From assembly GCA_024291935.2 (NCBI GenBank), contig CM044315.1, positions 78,474,385 through 78,538,384 of the forward strand: a DNA stretch of 64,000 bases. The letters run 5' to 3'. This stretch comes from Okapia johnstoni. Taxonomy: Eukaryota > Chordata > Mammalia > Artiodactyla > Giraffidae. Below the pieces are notes generated by a model. That model was not told where the DNA came from and ran no database searches. It saw only the letters and a list, made by a program, of their open reading frames with translations. Positions 10,873-22,922 of this stretch are shown here, one piece after another (the first letter of the stretch is position 1; every line of letters begins with the position of its first letter). The position numbers and the translations under genes were made by a program.

Positions 10873-13800
10873 CAGTTCAGTTCAGTTGCTCAGTCATATC
10901 TGACTCTTTGGGACCCCATGGACTGCAGCACTCCAGACCTCCCTATCCATCATCAATTACTGGAGCTTGCTCAAACTCAAGTCCATTGAGTCAGTGATGC
11001 CATGCAACCATCTCATCCTCTGTCATCCCCTTCTCCTTTTTCTTTCCATCTTTCCCGCTATCAGGGTCTTTTCCAGTGAGTCAGTTCTTCACATCAGGTG
11101 GCCAAAGTATTGGAGCTTCAGCTTCAACATCAGTCCTTCCAATGAACATTCAGGATGATTTCCTTTAGGATGGACTGGTTTGATTTCCCTGCTGTCCAAG
11201 GGACTCTCAAGAGTCTTCTCCAACACCACAGTTCAAAAGCATCAATTCTTCGGCACTCAACCTTCTTTATCATTCAACTATACATCCATGCATGAGTAGT
11301 GGAAAAACCATAGCTTTGACTAGATTGACTATTGTTGGCAAAGTAATGTCTCTGCTTTTTAATAAGCTGTCTAGGTTTATCATAGCTTTTCTTCCAAAGA
11401 GCAACCATCTTTTAATTTCATGGCTGCAGTCACCATCTGCAGTGATTTTGGAGCCCAAGAAAATAAAGTCTTTCACTATTTCCATTGTTTCCCCATCTCT
11501 TTGTCATAAAGTGATGGGACCAGAGGCCATGAACTTAGTTTTCTGAATGTTGAGTTTTAAGCCAGGTTTTTCACTCTCCTCTTTCACTTTCGTCAAGAGG
11601 CTCCTCAGTTCCTCTTTGCTTTCTTCCATAAGCATGGTATCATCTGCATATCTCAGGTTATTTCTCCTGGGAATCTTGATTCCAGCTTGTGCTTCATCCA
11701 GCTTGGCATTTCGCATGATGTATTCTGCATATAAGTTAAATAAGCAGGGTGACAATATACAACCTTGACAAACTCCTTTCCCAATTGGGAACCAGGTCCA
11801 TTGTTCCATGTCCAGTTCTAACTGTTGCTTCTTGACCTGCATACAGATTTCTCAGGAGGCAGGTAAAAATTAAATTTAATTTAAATCTTAAATTATCTCT
11901 TTAAGAATTTTCCACAGTTTGTTGTGATCCACACAGTCAAAGGCTTTGGCATAGTCAATGAAGCAGAAGTAGATGTTTTTCTGGAACTTTCTTGTTTTTT
12001 CTGTGATCTAGTGGACGTTGGCAATTTGATCTGTGGTTTCTCTGCCTTTTCTAAATCCACCTTCAACATCTGGAAGTTCATGGTTCATGTACTGTTGAAG
12101 CCTTGCTTAGAGAATTTTGAGCATTACTTTGCTAGCGTGTGAGATGGGTGGAATCGTGCGGTAGTTTGAACATTCTTTGACATTGCCTTTCTTTGGAATT
12201 GGAATGAAAACTGACCTTTTCCAGTCCTGTGGCCACTGCTGAGGTTTCCAAATCTGCTAGCATACTGAGTGCAGCACTTTCACAGCATCATCTTTTAGGA
12301 TTTGAAATAGCGCAGCTGGAACTCCATCACCTCCACCATCTTGATTTGTAGCGATGCTTCCTAAGGCCCACTTGACTTCACATTCCAGGATGTTTGGTGA
12401 GTGATCACACCATCATGATTATCTGGGTCATGAAGATCTTTTCTGTACAGTTCTTCTGTGTATTCTTGCCACCTCTTCTTAATATTTTCTGCTTCTGTTA
12501 GGTCCATACCATTTCTTTCCTTATTGAGCCCATCTTTGCATGAAATGTTCCCTTGGTATCTCTAACTTTCTTGAAGAGATCTCTAGTCTTTCCCATTCTA
12601 TTGTTTTCCTCTATTTCTTTGCACTGATCACTGAGGAAGGCTCTCCTTTCTATTCTTTGGAACTCTGCATTCAGTTGGGTATGTCTTTCCATTTCTCCTT
12701 TTGCCTTTCGCTTCTCTTCTTTTCTCAGCTATTTGTAGAGCCTCCTCAGACAACCATTTTGCTTTGTTGCATTTCTTCTTCTTGGGGATGGTCTTGATCC
12801 CTGCCTCCTGTACAATGTCATGAACCTCAACTCCACAGTTCTTCAGGCACTCTGTCTACCAGATCTAATCCCTTGAATCTATTTGTCACTTCCACTGTAT
12901 AATTGTAAGGGATTTGATTTAGGTCATATCTGAATGGTCTAGTCGGTTTCCCTACTTTCATCAGTTTAAGTCTGAATTTTGCAATAAGGAGGTCATGATC
13001 TGAGCCACAGGCAGCTCCTGGTCTTGTTTTTGCTGACTTTACAGAGTTTCTTCATCTTTGGCTGCAAAGAATATAATCAATCTGATTTTGGTATTGACCA
13101 TTTGGTGATGTCCATGTGTAGAGTTGTCTCTTTTGTTGTTGGAAGAGGGTGTTTGCCATGACCAGTGTGTTCTCTTGGCAAAATCCTATTAGCCTTTCCC
13201 CTGCTTCATTTTGTACTCCAAGGCCAAACTTTTCTGTTACTCCAAGTGTCTCTTGACTTCCTACTTTTGCATTCCACTCCTCCATGATGAGAAGAACATC
13301 TTTTTTGGGTGTTAGTTCTAGGAGATCTTGTAGGTCTTCATAGAACCATTGAACTTCAGCTTCTTCAGCAAGAATTGTTGGGGTATAGACTTGGGTTACT
13401 GTGATACTGAATGATTTGCTGCGGAAACAAACAGAGACCATTCTGTCATTTTTGAGGTTGGACCCAAGTACTCCATTTCAGACTCTTGTTGACTATGATG
13501 GCTACTTCATTTCTTCTAAGGGCTTCTTGCCCACAGTAGTAGATATAATGGTCATCTTAATTAAAATCGCCCATTCTGGTCCATTTTATTTCACTGATTC
13601 CTAAAATGTTGATGTTCGCTCTTGCCATCTCCTGTTTGACCACTTCCAATTTACCTTGATCCATGGACCTAACATTCCAGGTTCCTATGCAATATTGTTC
13701 TTTACAGCATCAGACTTTACTTCCATCAACAGTCACATCCACAACTGGGCGTTGTTTTCACTTTGGCTCCGTCTCTTCATTCTCTCTGGAGCTATTTCTC

Positions 13801-14284
13801 CACTCTTCTCCAGTAGCATATTGGGCACCTATCGACCGGGGGAGTTCATCTTTCACTGTGATATTTTTTGCCTTTTCATACTGTTCATGGGGTTCTCAAG
13901 GCAAGAATACCGACGTGGTTTGCCATTCCCTTCTCCCATGGACCACATTTTGTCAGAACTCTCCACCATGACCTGTCCATCTTGTGTGGCCCTACATGAC
14001 ATGGCTCATAGTTTCTTTGAGTTAGACAAGGCTGTGATCCATTTGATCAGCTTGGTTAATTTTCTGTGATTGTGGTTTTCATTTTGTCTGCCTTCTGACG
14101 AATAAGGATAAGAGGCTTATGGATGCTTCCTGATGGGAAAGACTGACTGTGGCGGAAACTGGGTCTTATTCTGATGGGCGGGGCCATGCTCAGTAAATCT
14201 TTAATCTAATTTTATGTTGATGGGCAGGGTTGTGTTCCCTCCCTGTTGTTATGCCTCAGGCCAAGCTATGGTAGGGGTAATGAT
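10873..14284 (-). mobile_element. BovB (RTE) LINE, near full length, about 3.4 kb
   Basis: The reversed 3' tail lies at 10873. Going right come RT fragments with intact YADD (NNLRYADDTMLME), the AP-endonuclease fragment 13052-13441 (PKKDVLLIMEEWNAKVGSQE) and about 600 bp of 5' region. The catalytic-box residue before WNAKV is Glu here, where other copies read GDWNAKV. Frameshifts and stops break the ORF, so it is dead. Flanks GGTATACATATA (10858-) and GGTATATATATA (14285-) look like a TSD but are low complexity. Confidence 0.92.
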
Positions 14285-14286
14285 GG

Positions 14287-14375
14287 TATATATATACACA
14301 CATATATACATACATATTTAATATATAATATAAATTATATTTAAATATAAATATATATAACTATGTATATATAGA
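14287..14375. repeat. AT-rich (TA)n tract
   Basis: About 90 bp of mixed TA, ACACAT and ATATTTA repeats between the BovB 5' end and a Bov-tA. Confidence 0.8.
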
Positions 14376-14608
14376 GAGCTTCCCTGGTGGCTTAGATAAA
14401 GGTAAAGCCTTTATCCCAGGTAAAGCCTCTGCCTGCAATTTGGGAGACCCAGGTTTGATCCCTCGGTCAGGAAGATTGCCTGGAGAAGGACATGGCAACC
14501 CACTCCAGTACTCTTGCCTGGAAAATCCTATGGACAGAGACGCCTGGTAGGCTACAGTCCATCGGGTCCCAAAGAGTGGGACACAACTAAGTGACTTCAC
14601 TTTCATGT
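14376..14608 (+). mobile_element. Bov-tA SINE with internal duplication
   Basis: Head gcttccctggtggcttagat; the segment aaaggtaaagcctttatccc partly repeats itself; body end agagtgggacacaactaagt. Confidence 0.85.
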
Positions 14609-14756
14609 ATAACTGTACATATTTATGGCTCCTTTTTTAGTTTTAGTACTATTTATTTATGGCATCCTCCTTTTTTCTTGATACATCTTGCCACATATAT
14701 ATGAATCTTGTTCTTTTAAAAGACCTAACTTTTGGTTTGCTTTATCCTCTTCACTA

Positions 14757-14970
14757 GGGGCTTCCCTAGTGGCTCAGTTGGTAAAGAATCTGCCTGCAAT
14801 GAAAGAGAGATAGGTTCAATTCCTGGATGGGGAAGATCCCCTGGAGAAGGAAATGGCAACCCAGTCTAGTACTCTTGCTGGGAGAATTCCATGGACAGAG
14901 GAACCAGGCAGGCCTACAGTCCATGGGATCACAAAGAGTTGGACATAAACTGTGAGAATTTCACATCTTC
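14757..14970 (+). mobile_element. Bov-tA SINE
   Basis: Head gcttccctagtggctcagtt; body end cacaaagagttggacataaa. Confidence 0.85.
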
Positions 14971-15237
14971 TTCACTAGATCTTTGTTTCCTACTTCACTA
15001 ATTTTTTTAATTTTATTATTTCTTTTTTTAAGCTTTCATTGAATATATTCTATTTTCTTTTTTTATCAATTTCCTAGGTTTTTCGGTTGCTTCATTTCTG
15101 ATTTTTCAGGTTTTATTTTTTTTAAATATAGGTTAAAAGCTATAAATTTCTAAGTATGGCTTATAATGTAATATGCGTGGTACCCCTGGGAGTTAGGCAA
15201 TGAAGTAGCCTAACTTGTAGATGGGAGAGAGATAGAA

Positions 15238-15492
15238 AATAACCATTTACCAAAGGGGAAAAGGGGAGGGATAAATTAGTAGCTGGGGATTAACAGTTAC
15301 ACACTACCATATATAAAATAGATAAACAATAAGGAACTACTGTATAGTACAGGGAAGTATATTCAATATCTTGTAATAACCTATATGAAAAAGAATCTGA
15401 AAAAGAATATATATATGTGAAAAGAATCACTTTGCTTTATACCTGACACTAACACAATATTGTAAATCAACTATACTTTAGATTAAAAAAAA
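15238..15492 (+). mobile_element. Artiodactyl L1 3'UTR
   Basis: gggagggataaattagtagc, then tactgtatagtacagggaag, ending tttagattaaaaaaaaag. The second half matches 3811-3968. Confidence 0.7.
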
Positions 15493-15917
15493 AGATACAG
15501 AAAAAGCATTTGCTAAAAGTCAATATTCATTCATGAAATACTCACAAAATGCAATAAATTTAGGGGTTAAAACCATAACAAATACCATATGTGTTAAGAA
15601 TTATTATCATCACTACAATATTCCTTGTAGTGGTACTAATGGTAGTAGTTGTAGATGGATTAGAACAGAACTTCCATTGACTGATAAAAAGATGTCTACC
15701 CCCCAAAACAAAAAATCTACAGTAAATATTGTATTTAATGGTAAAATATCATTTAAAACCAGAACTTGATATTACTACTATTTTTGTTTTATTAATAATT
15801 TAAAAGTCCTAATAGTTACCAGGTACTAGGTACTTTACATCTGTTAAATTTAATCCTTACAACAACTATAGGAAGTATAATAATTAGACACTGTTTAAAC
15901 CGAGAAATCTGAGTTAG

Positions 15918-16180
15918 CCCCATAACCTGTGTTCCATAACAAGAGAAGTCACAGCAATGAGACGCCTGAGCACTGCAACTAAAAGAGTAGCTCCCACTTG
16001 CCACAACTAGAGAAAGCCCACTCATAGCAATGAAGACCCAGCCCAGCCAAAAGTAACTAACTAACTAAACATATACAAATTTAAAAAAAGTGTTTGCATG
16101 CTGCAACTTTAAAGACTGAATGTCCCCTATGCCACAACTAAGATCCAGCACACCACATAAATAAATAAATATTTTCTAAA
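15918..16180 (+). mobile_element. Truncated tRNA-derived SINE fragments
   Basis: Two tail-type pieces (gcaatgaagacccagcccag; cacaactaagatccagcaca) without heads, ending in taaataaataaat. Confidence 0.6.
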
Positions 16181-16721
16181 AAGATAAAATTTACAGTAGT
16201 ACAAAGAAAAAGTACTCAGGAGTAAATTTAATAAAAGAAATATAAGATCCTTTTGAATAAAATTACAAAACTATAAATTTTTATAAAATTTAATTTTATT
16301 AGTGGATAAAAATATACGATATTATAAAGATGTTAATTCTCTCCAAATTGTCCTAAAGGCTTATTGAAATATTGATAGAATCTCTCCTCCCCCCATTGTA
16401 TGTGTGTGTGGTGAAACTTGACTGGCTGGTTCTAAAATCTATTTGGAAGAACCAGGAATAGCCAAGACAACATTGAAGAAGAACAAGATGGGAAAACTTT
16501 TTCTACCAGAAATCAAGACTTACAAAACTATAGCAGTTAAAGCAGTAGGGCATATAGGAATAGACCAATGGAACTGAGTAGAGAATTGATTCCAGCCCCA
16601 AGGGGAACGTAATATGGTAGAGAACTAGCATTTAAGATTAGTCAGGAAATGTGAAATAGTCAACAAATGTGATAATTGGTTACACATATGGGAAAAATAT
16701 TGGGTCCGTATCCCAATCAAT

Positions 16722-16835
16722 GGGCTTCCTAGGTGGTGCTAGTCGTAAAGAATCTGCCTGCCAACGCAAGAGATGCATGAGATGCAGGTTCCATCTCCGG
16801 GTCAGGAGGTTCCCCCAGAGACTCTTACAACTGGT
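16722..16835 (+). mobile_element. Bov-tA head fragment
   Basis: gggcttcctaggtggtgcta to the body start; truncated. Confidence 0.65.
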
Positions 16836-17099
16836 TCTTTGTGCAAATCACGGTTAGTTGGCCACCTTCTCACTAAATAATCACATGGCCTTCTATCATG
16901 TGCATGTGTGGGTGGGATGAAGGATAGCAAGCACCCTCTGGTATCTCTTCTTATAAGGGCACACATCCTTTTACCAGGACCCCATCATCATGACCTCATC
17001 TAATCTGAATTAACACCCCCAAGCTGCTTCTCCAAATACCATCACATTGGGAGTTAGGACTTCAATATATGAGTTCTGAGGGGACAAATTCAGTCCATG

Positions 17100-17312
17100 C
17101 ATACATGCTAAGTCGCTTCAGTCATGTCTGACTCTTTTTGACCCCATGGACAGTAGCCCGCCAGGCCCGTCTGTCCATGGGATTCTCCAGGCAAGAGGAT
17201 TACCATGCCCTCCTCCAGGGGATCTTCCCCACCTAGGGATAGAACCTGTGTCTCTTACGTCTCCTGCGTCGAGAGGGGGTTCTTTACCATTAGCATCCCC
17301 TGGCAGCTTATA
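17100..17312 (-). mobile_element. Bov-tA SINE
   Basis: Reversed body (gctaagtcgcttcagtcatg) to head (gttctttaccattagcatcc). Confidence 0.82.
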
Positions 17313-17616
17313 AATATCTTTTTACTGCCTAATCTCAATAATCAGGTTATGTAAATTATAACAAAAATAATAATTTTGCACTCATCAGGTTATACAAAAT
17401 TGAAACATCTGATGATATTATGCGTTGGCAAGGACGTAGAGCCAGGGAACTCTCATTCACTGCTAGTGGAAACATAAATTGGAAAAAAAGAGTTTGGAAA
17501 AGAAATATTTTCTACTGAAATTGAAGATGCACATATCCTACATATCCTATGTTCCAGCAATTCTGCTTCTAGGTATATGCTCTAAAGCACCAGTTTTCAA
17601 ATTTCTGGGCGCAATA

Positions 17617-18450
17617 GTTGTTGTTGTTGTTCAGTCTCTAAGTCGTATCTGAATCTTCATGACCCCATGGACTGCAGCACACCAGGCTTCCCTGTCCTTC
17701 ACCATCCCCCTGAGTTTGTTCAGACTCATGTCCCTTGAGTTGGTGATGCCATCTAACAATCTCATCCTCTGTTGCCTCCTTCTTCTCCTGCTTTCAATCT
17801 TTCCCAGCATCAGAGTCTTTTCCAATGAGTTGGCTCTTCACATCAGGTGGCTAAAATACTGGAGCTTCAGCTTCAGCATCAGTCCTTACAATGAATGTTC
17901 AGGATTGATTTCTTTTAGGATTGCCTGGTTTGATCTCCTTGCAGTCCAAGGGACTCTCAACAGTCTTTTCCAGCACCATAGTACAAAAGTATTAATTCTT
18001 CAGGGGTCAACCTTCTTTATAGTCTAATTCTCACATCTGTACATGACTACTGGAAAAACTATGGCTTTGACTATACAGACCTTTGTCAGCAAAGTGATGT
18101 CTTTGCTTTTCAATGTGCCGTCTAGGTTTGTCACAGCTTTTCTTCCAAGGAGCAAGTGTCTTTTAATTTCATGACTGCAGTCACCATCTGCAGTGATTTT
18201 TGAGCCCAAGAAAATAGTCTGTCACTACTTCCATTTTTTTCCCATTTGTTTGCCATGAAGTGATGGAAACAGATGCCATGATCTTAGTTTTTTTAATGTT
18301 GAGTTTTAAGACACCTTTTTACTCTCCTCTTTCACCTTCATCAAGTGGCTCTTTAGTTCTTTTTGCTTTCTGCCATAAGGGTGGTATCATCTGCATATCT
18401 GAAGTTATTGGTATTTCTCCCGGCAATCTGATTCCATCTTGTGATTCAAT
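17617..18450 (-). mobile_element. BovB LINE, 3' 0.83 kb
   Basis: From the reversed 3' end at 17617 to the RT region at about 18450, with remnants such as [20 protein letters not shown]. Multiple stops are present. Confidence 0.85.
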
Positions 18451-19000
18451 GCATATTGCAATACTATAGTAAACTGTGGAATTAATTTTAGTGGTGCTGA
18501 GGTATAATTTCCTGAAAGGTAAAATGATGCTTTTCACAAAAATATAAGATAAAAGTAAAAACATGCTATTTACCTCATTAATTAAAGAGGGAGCCAGTAA
18601 AATGTTACAGGAATGTTGTATGAATTTGCAAAGAAACAAGAATATTAAAATGAATTCACTAACAGAGGCAAAAGTGGTTTACTATCCTGTAGGTCAATAA
18701 AATATAATGCTTGGGAGTATCTTTTCTTCAAGGTAGACAAGAATTATTTTAAATATTATAAGTTTCCTTGTAAACTATTTTAGTTGACAGAAAGACATCT
18801 CTATGGATTTCAATTGTTCCAGTATCTACTTAGAAAATGCCCAATGCCCAGGCTTACATTGGAAAGTATCTCTTTTGTTCATTTCCATCTTTGACAATTT
18901 TTCCTGACAGCAATTCCCTTTCAGCATCTTTTTTTTTTGTAATGAAATAAAAAAGAAGGAATAGAAATTTAGGGCATTGTTGGTAGTAAGTATAATTATG
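18451..19000. other. Intergenic sequence, nothing recognised
   Basis: AT-rich, with a T9 run near 18932. No gene or repeat identified. Confidence 0.5.
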
Positions 19001-19536
19001 TGTTGGGACCCTGGGTAGCTGAACCCAAATGTACCTCAGTGGCATATTGACTATTTTGAATTAAAGTAGCTTAAGAGATGGCTAACACAAGAAGGACACT
19101 CTGACCCTTCTATCTCCCTGAAAACAGGAAATAAATCTCTCATGTGACAGGTGCACTCCCTGCATCTGGAGCTAGAAGGACACTCTTATCTCCAGAGATA
19201 GGGAATTCAGACCAGCAAGCCTGTATAAACAAACTTTGTTACTTCCTCTAATTTACTACCCCAAGCCCAAACTCTGTTTAGACTTTTTGCTAATTGAACT
19301 CCCAAAACCTAGTTTCTTTGTCCTGTCAATTCCTCATAAATTTATTGTTTCTCTGTCTAAAATTATAAAAGCTGCCTCCTTTAGCCACTTCTTAGGCCCC
19401 TTTCTATGAGTGGTCTTTGTGAACAATTAAAATTGTTTCTTTTTCTCCTGTTAAGTTTTGTCTTGTGTCATTTTATTACCAGTCCAGCCACAAGAAATCA
19501 AGATGCGTAGAGGGGGAAATTTCCCCCTCTCCAACA
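19001..19536 (+). mobile_element. Solo LTR of an endogenous retrovirus (class I-like)
   Basis: The ends are an inverted repeat, TGTTGG at 19001 and CCAACA ending at 19536, as LTRs have. Inside are a TATA box (aattataaaag, about 19361-19371) and an ATTAAA polyA-type signal near 19424, both in + orientation. No internal viral genes or second LTR are visible. I could not see a target duplication. It lies about 0.9 kb before the IPP CpG island, same strand. Confidence 0.75.
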
Positions 19537-19823
19537 CGAGTTTCGTGAAATTTTTGTTTTATCTATCTATGTGGTACCCATGTGGTTATCGGATTTGTTG
19601 TAGAATGTTTTTGTTCACTGTGGGCTGAGGTCAAAAGGTTTGAAAGCCATTTTTAAATGTGCCATATTATGAGGTTCAACAGTTTCAATAACTGGCCGTT
19701 TTAAGTTGTCCCTTCACTCAAAGTAGACATCCACTCACAGTGCAGAGACTCAGAAAATGATCTGAGTGAATGGCAAGGAATTGAGAAGTGTCAGGTAGTG
19801 AGTGAGGGGTGCGAGGGATGTGG

Positions 19824-19826
<3 letters not shown>

Positions 19827-19863
<37 letters not shown>
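19827..19863. repeat. (TG)n microsatellite
   Basis: About 18 uninterrupted TG units, preceded by a G-rich stretch. Probably length-polymorphic. Confidence 0.95.
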
Positions 19864-19865
<2 letters not shown>

Positions 19866-20225
19866 CATTTTGAAAAGATTCCATAGATCTCCTCTTCAGG
19901 GACCCACATGCAAATGAGAAGTACGCTTCTTTGTAAACCTCCCTGAGGAAAATTATTTGTTGCAAATTTAAATAACAGGGCTACAGAATTTGTAAAAAAG
20001 ATTCTTGCAAATAAATACATAAAAAAAAAAAAGAGGAAAACATTGTACCTACCGGAAAAGGAAATGATAGATAAACTTGTAATTCCTTTCATTGCAGAAA
20101 TGACTTTGTCCAGGTCTTGGGTGTGGGTAACAATGAATTCTACTCTGAATGTTCTCTCTGTGGGGTAGTCAACAGTTTTGGAGGGATGCATAGGCCTGGA
20201 GGTGCAAACTCTAAGCCCTTTCTTT

Positions 20226-20400
20226 ATGTGAAGAGAGAGTGTTCGTCGCTCAACCGTGTCCGTTTCTTTGCGACCCAATGGACTGTACCGGGCCCGTCCG
20301 GAGTAGGTAGCCATTCCCTTCTCCAGGGGATCTTCCCAACCCAGGGATAGAACCCAAGTCTCCCGCATTGCAGGCAGGTTCTTTACCGTCTGAGCCACAT
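20226..20400 (-). mobile_element. Bov-tA SINE abutting the CpG island
   Basis: Reversed body (gttcgtcgctcaaccgtgtc) to head (ttctttaccgtctgagccac). Part of the middle is missing (accgggcccgtccggagtag). It retains many CpGs. Confidence 0.83.
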
Positions 20401-20672
20401 CTAGACGGCTGTGTACTCTCTGAGAGCAGCGTCAGAGGCTGCGTGAGGAGACTAGGTCCCGACTCTTTCATTGGCACGGATGCTCGCTGGCTGTCTGGGA
20501 CGCCACAAGAATCGAGAAAGGGTAGGCGAGGTGCAAAGGGCGAGCCCGCCAGCCTCCACAGCCAGGAGGTTAGGCTAGCCGCTGGACCGTTGCCTGCGGG
20601 TAGTCAAGCACCAGCCCGGCGCCGCAGCAAAGTAGCACCAGGAGGCGCCGCTCCCCGGGAGCTGAAGAGCAG

Positions 20673-20684
20673 TGCGCACGCGCA
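20673..20684 (+). promoter_or_regulatory. Predicted NRF1 site
   Basis: TGCGCACGCGCA fits the NRF1 palindromic consensus YGCGCAYGCGCR. A second weaker GCGCGCGC-type motif lies near 20819-20829. Both are in the IPP island, about 180 and 40 bp before the exon 1 donor. Confidence 0.6.
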
Positions 20685-20689
20685 GACCC

Positions 20690-20866
20690 GCCGGGCCAGT
20701 GAAGCGGACAGGCCCGCTCCCCAGACCCGGCCTCGCCTGGAGCACCGGCCGCGGACCGCACTGCCTAGTCACCCCGCCGGACTTTCCCCGCCCACTCTGC
20801 GCGCGAGCAGATCGCGGCTGCGCGCGCAGAGCCTGAGCGGGCGCCGGCGGGAAGGGGAAGCGGCGG
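20690..20866 (+). other. IPP: IPP exon 1 (noncoding), 5' end uncertain
   Basis: Inside the CpG island, CGGCGG|GTAAGA gives a good splice donor after 20866. The next suitable acceptor on this strand is at 23991, just before the start-codon exon. The transcription start cannot be read from sequence; a TATA-less island would give dispersed starts, so the left edge is a guess. Confidence 0.6.
20786..20793 (-). promoter_or_regulatory. GC box (SP1/KLF type)
   Basis: CCCCGCCC on the + strand, that is GGGCGGGG on the - strand, inside the IPP CpG island. Confidence 0.45.
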
Positions 20867-21140
20867 GTAAGAAGGGCCCGCGTCCCGGGGGCATCTGTGA
20901 CTGGGTTGGGAGTTTCCTCCTCGCCTCTGTCTTTGTGGAGGAGCGTGCGAGAAGCCTCTGGAACCGGCTTCCTCCTGCCGTTCAGGCGTGCCTCTAATAA
21001 TCGAAGTGTTTTCGCCCTCACCGGAGCGTCGTCTAGTCCGGTCTCCACCTGCGCCTCCCCGCCCCCACTGGGGAATCCGAGACCGAGCTCCGGCTGGTCT
21101 GATGTCGTCAGACCTTCTGCTGTCGCCAGACCCGTCTGAG

Positions 21141-22350
21141 ATGCCTTCCCGGCCGTTTAGGTAGCTCCGGATCGTTAATCTGCCTTTAGTGGCGCAGCAT
21201 CCTAGGAGTAGCTCTCCGGCTCCAACCTCCAAATCAAGCACAAAGAGCCTTTTATTTTTTTGACGCTCGCTCGTCCTGGGATTCTTTTTGACACCCTTTG
21301 CTGAGTGAAGCAGCTTCCAGATGCTCGAGGCAGTGAATTTGAGGCCACTAAATATAGATTCTCTTTGCTTCCTCTGAGCGTCTCCACCGTTTCCTTAATA
21401 ATCCACCTTTCAAATTTGTGTCTGTTGAGGCGCGTCCCTTACATCCCTATGCGATGGCCCTGAATTAAGGTCTTTCCTTTTGGAAATGGGGTGACACTAC
21501 GTACCTCCTTTTGGAATGAAGTACTCCCCTGGCAGTGGGATAGTATCAGCAGTTACTAAGAAGTGTAGTAGTTAGTAGTGAAGGAGGATTTCTGCTGTCT
21601 GCTGCCAGAGTGGATGGATATTCAGTCACTTTTTTGTACCAGGAGGCAGCGTTTTATCTCAAGCTATGCTTGATGCCCTGAAGTGGGGGGCAGAGGAGGT
21701 ACCTTGTAATTAAACAAATCGCTGAGTCCAGAATCTGCTGACAGGAAGAAATCTAAAACAGAAAAAGCCTGACTGCCGTGCCATGTTTAATAATATCTGC
21801 AGATCAAATTTCTATCTAGAGAGAAATGCACTTTTTCTGTGCAAGTTAAATGTAATGTGTTGACATTTATGTTGGTGCTGATGTGAAGTTTTACCAGCTA
21901 CCTTGGAACTTTTCAGTCAAGTTTCTCAATAAATTAATTCCTAGGTAATCATAATAATCACTTAGTTATTTTTACTTTGATAAGTTTTACTGAACGCTGA
22001 AAACTTAGCCCCTCCCACCATTTCTGTTAGTTGAGTAATTTTCCTTGATACCTATATGCCTTTGTCATCTTAAATTTCTCCTTTGCTTCATCTAGATGTC
22101 TCTTATATTACTGGATCTCATGGTTTCTTTTTTCAAAAAGTAACTTGGATTTATCCCTTTGATTCTCATTGTTGAAGCTGGAAGTCTCATTTCTAAGACT
22201 GCTACCTCTTAGCACATCCTCCTGTGAGCTCAAAAAACAAGTCTGAAACATGACTGTTGTCCTGTTTATTCTTAATAAACCTATAAAGGTTCATGTTCAA
22301 ACTTATTTGCTTGGGTTTCAAAGCTCTTTCTCTCTGTGCACATGATATGA
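21141..22350. other. IPP intron 1, 5' part; nothing recognised
   Basis: Composition falls from island to AT-rich. No exon or repeat identified. Confidence 0.5.
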
Positions 22351-22545
22351 TGGGAAAAACCCAGGATTTAGAGTCAGACCTGGCTTCAAATACTAGGACT
22401 GTCATTGTACTAACACTGTGTCCTTGGGAAACTGAGCTTCAGTTTCCTTCTCTTATTTCAAATAACAATATCTTTTCTTCCAGCCTCTTAATTATTGTGA
22501 GAATCATAATTGGCATAATGTGTGAAAAAGTTGTCAGAATTAAAC
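22350..22545 (+). mobile_element. MIR SINE remnant
   Basis: tagagtcagacctggcttca; gtccttgggaaactgagctt, consistent with MIR. Confidence 0.65.
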
Positions 22546-22724
22546 AAAAACAACCTAAGCTATTATTGCTATTTCTTAGTGCTCACTTATTTCACAATCA
22601 TTTGAAAACAATATATGTTAGACACTTTGCTACAGCTATGAAAGATAGTTCCAAAAGAATTGTCTTTCAGGGAAGTTTCAGAGAGTGTGTGTGTTCATAG
22701 GGAGTAGTGTGACAAGGAAGAGTG

Positions 22725-22922
22725 TGATTGTTGTTGTTTAGTCGCTAAGTTGTGTCCGACTCTCTTGCAACCCCATAGCCTGCCAGGCTCTGTTCATGGG
22801 ATTTTCCAGGCAAACTGGAGTGGGTTGCCATTTCCTTCTCCGGGGGATCTTCCTGACCCAGGGATCAAACCTGCATCTCCTAGAGGTGGATTCTTTACCA
22901 CTTAGCCACCAGGGAAGCTCCC
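22725..22922 (-). mobile_element. Bov-tA SINE
   Basis: Reversed body (ttagtcgctaagttgtgtcc) to head (ttagccaccagggaagctcc), in IPP intron 1. Confidence 0.87.

Larger units (their letters stand above)
16195..17612 (+). mobile_element. Old L1 remnant, interrupted
   Basis: 16195-16720 and 17330-17612 resemble L1 ORF2 in + orientation (ccaagacaacattgaagaag; ggaatagaccaatggaactg; cattcactgctagtggaaac). Between them lie a Bov-tA piece, an unresolved old repeat (16838-17098, catcacattgggagttagga) and another Bov-tA. Confidence 0.6.
20450..21140. promoter_or_regulatory. IPP: CpG island promoter of IPP
   Basis: This is the only long GC- and CpG-rich stretch in an otherwise AT-rich window. It has repeated CGCG, GCGC and CCGCC runs, no TATA box, and sits upstream of the IPP start-codon exon. 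An open frame of about 200 codons crosses it, as expected of GC-rich DNA. Confidence 0.9.

Noticed and set aside
17611..18463. GCAATA on both sides of the BovB at 17.6-18.45 kb as a TSD
   Set aside because: Only 6 bp, and the right copy does not touch the element's end.
20368..20997. Open frame of 209 codons across the CpG island
   Set aside because: Stop codons are rare in GC-rich DNA. It begins in a SINE and overlaps open frames on the other strand, and shows no known protein features.
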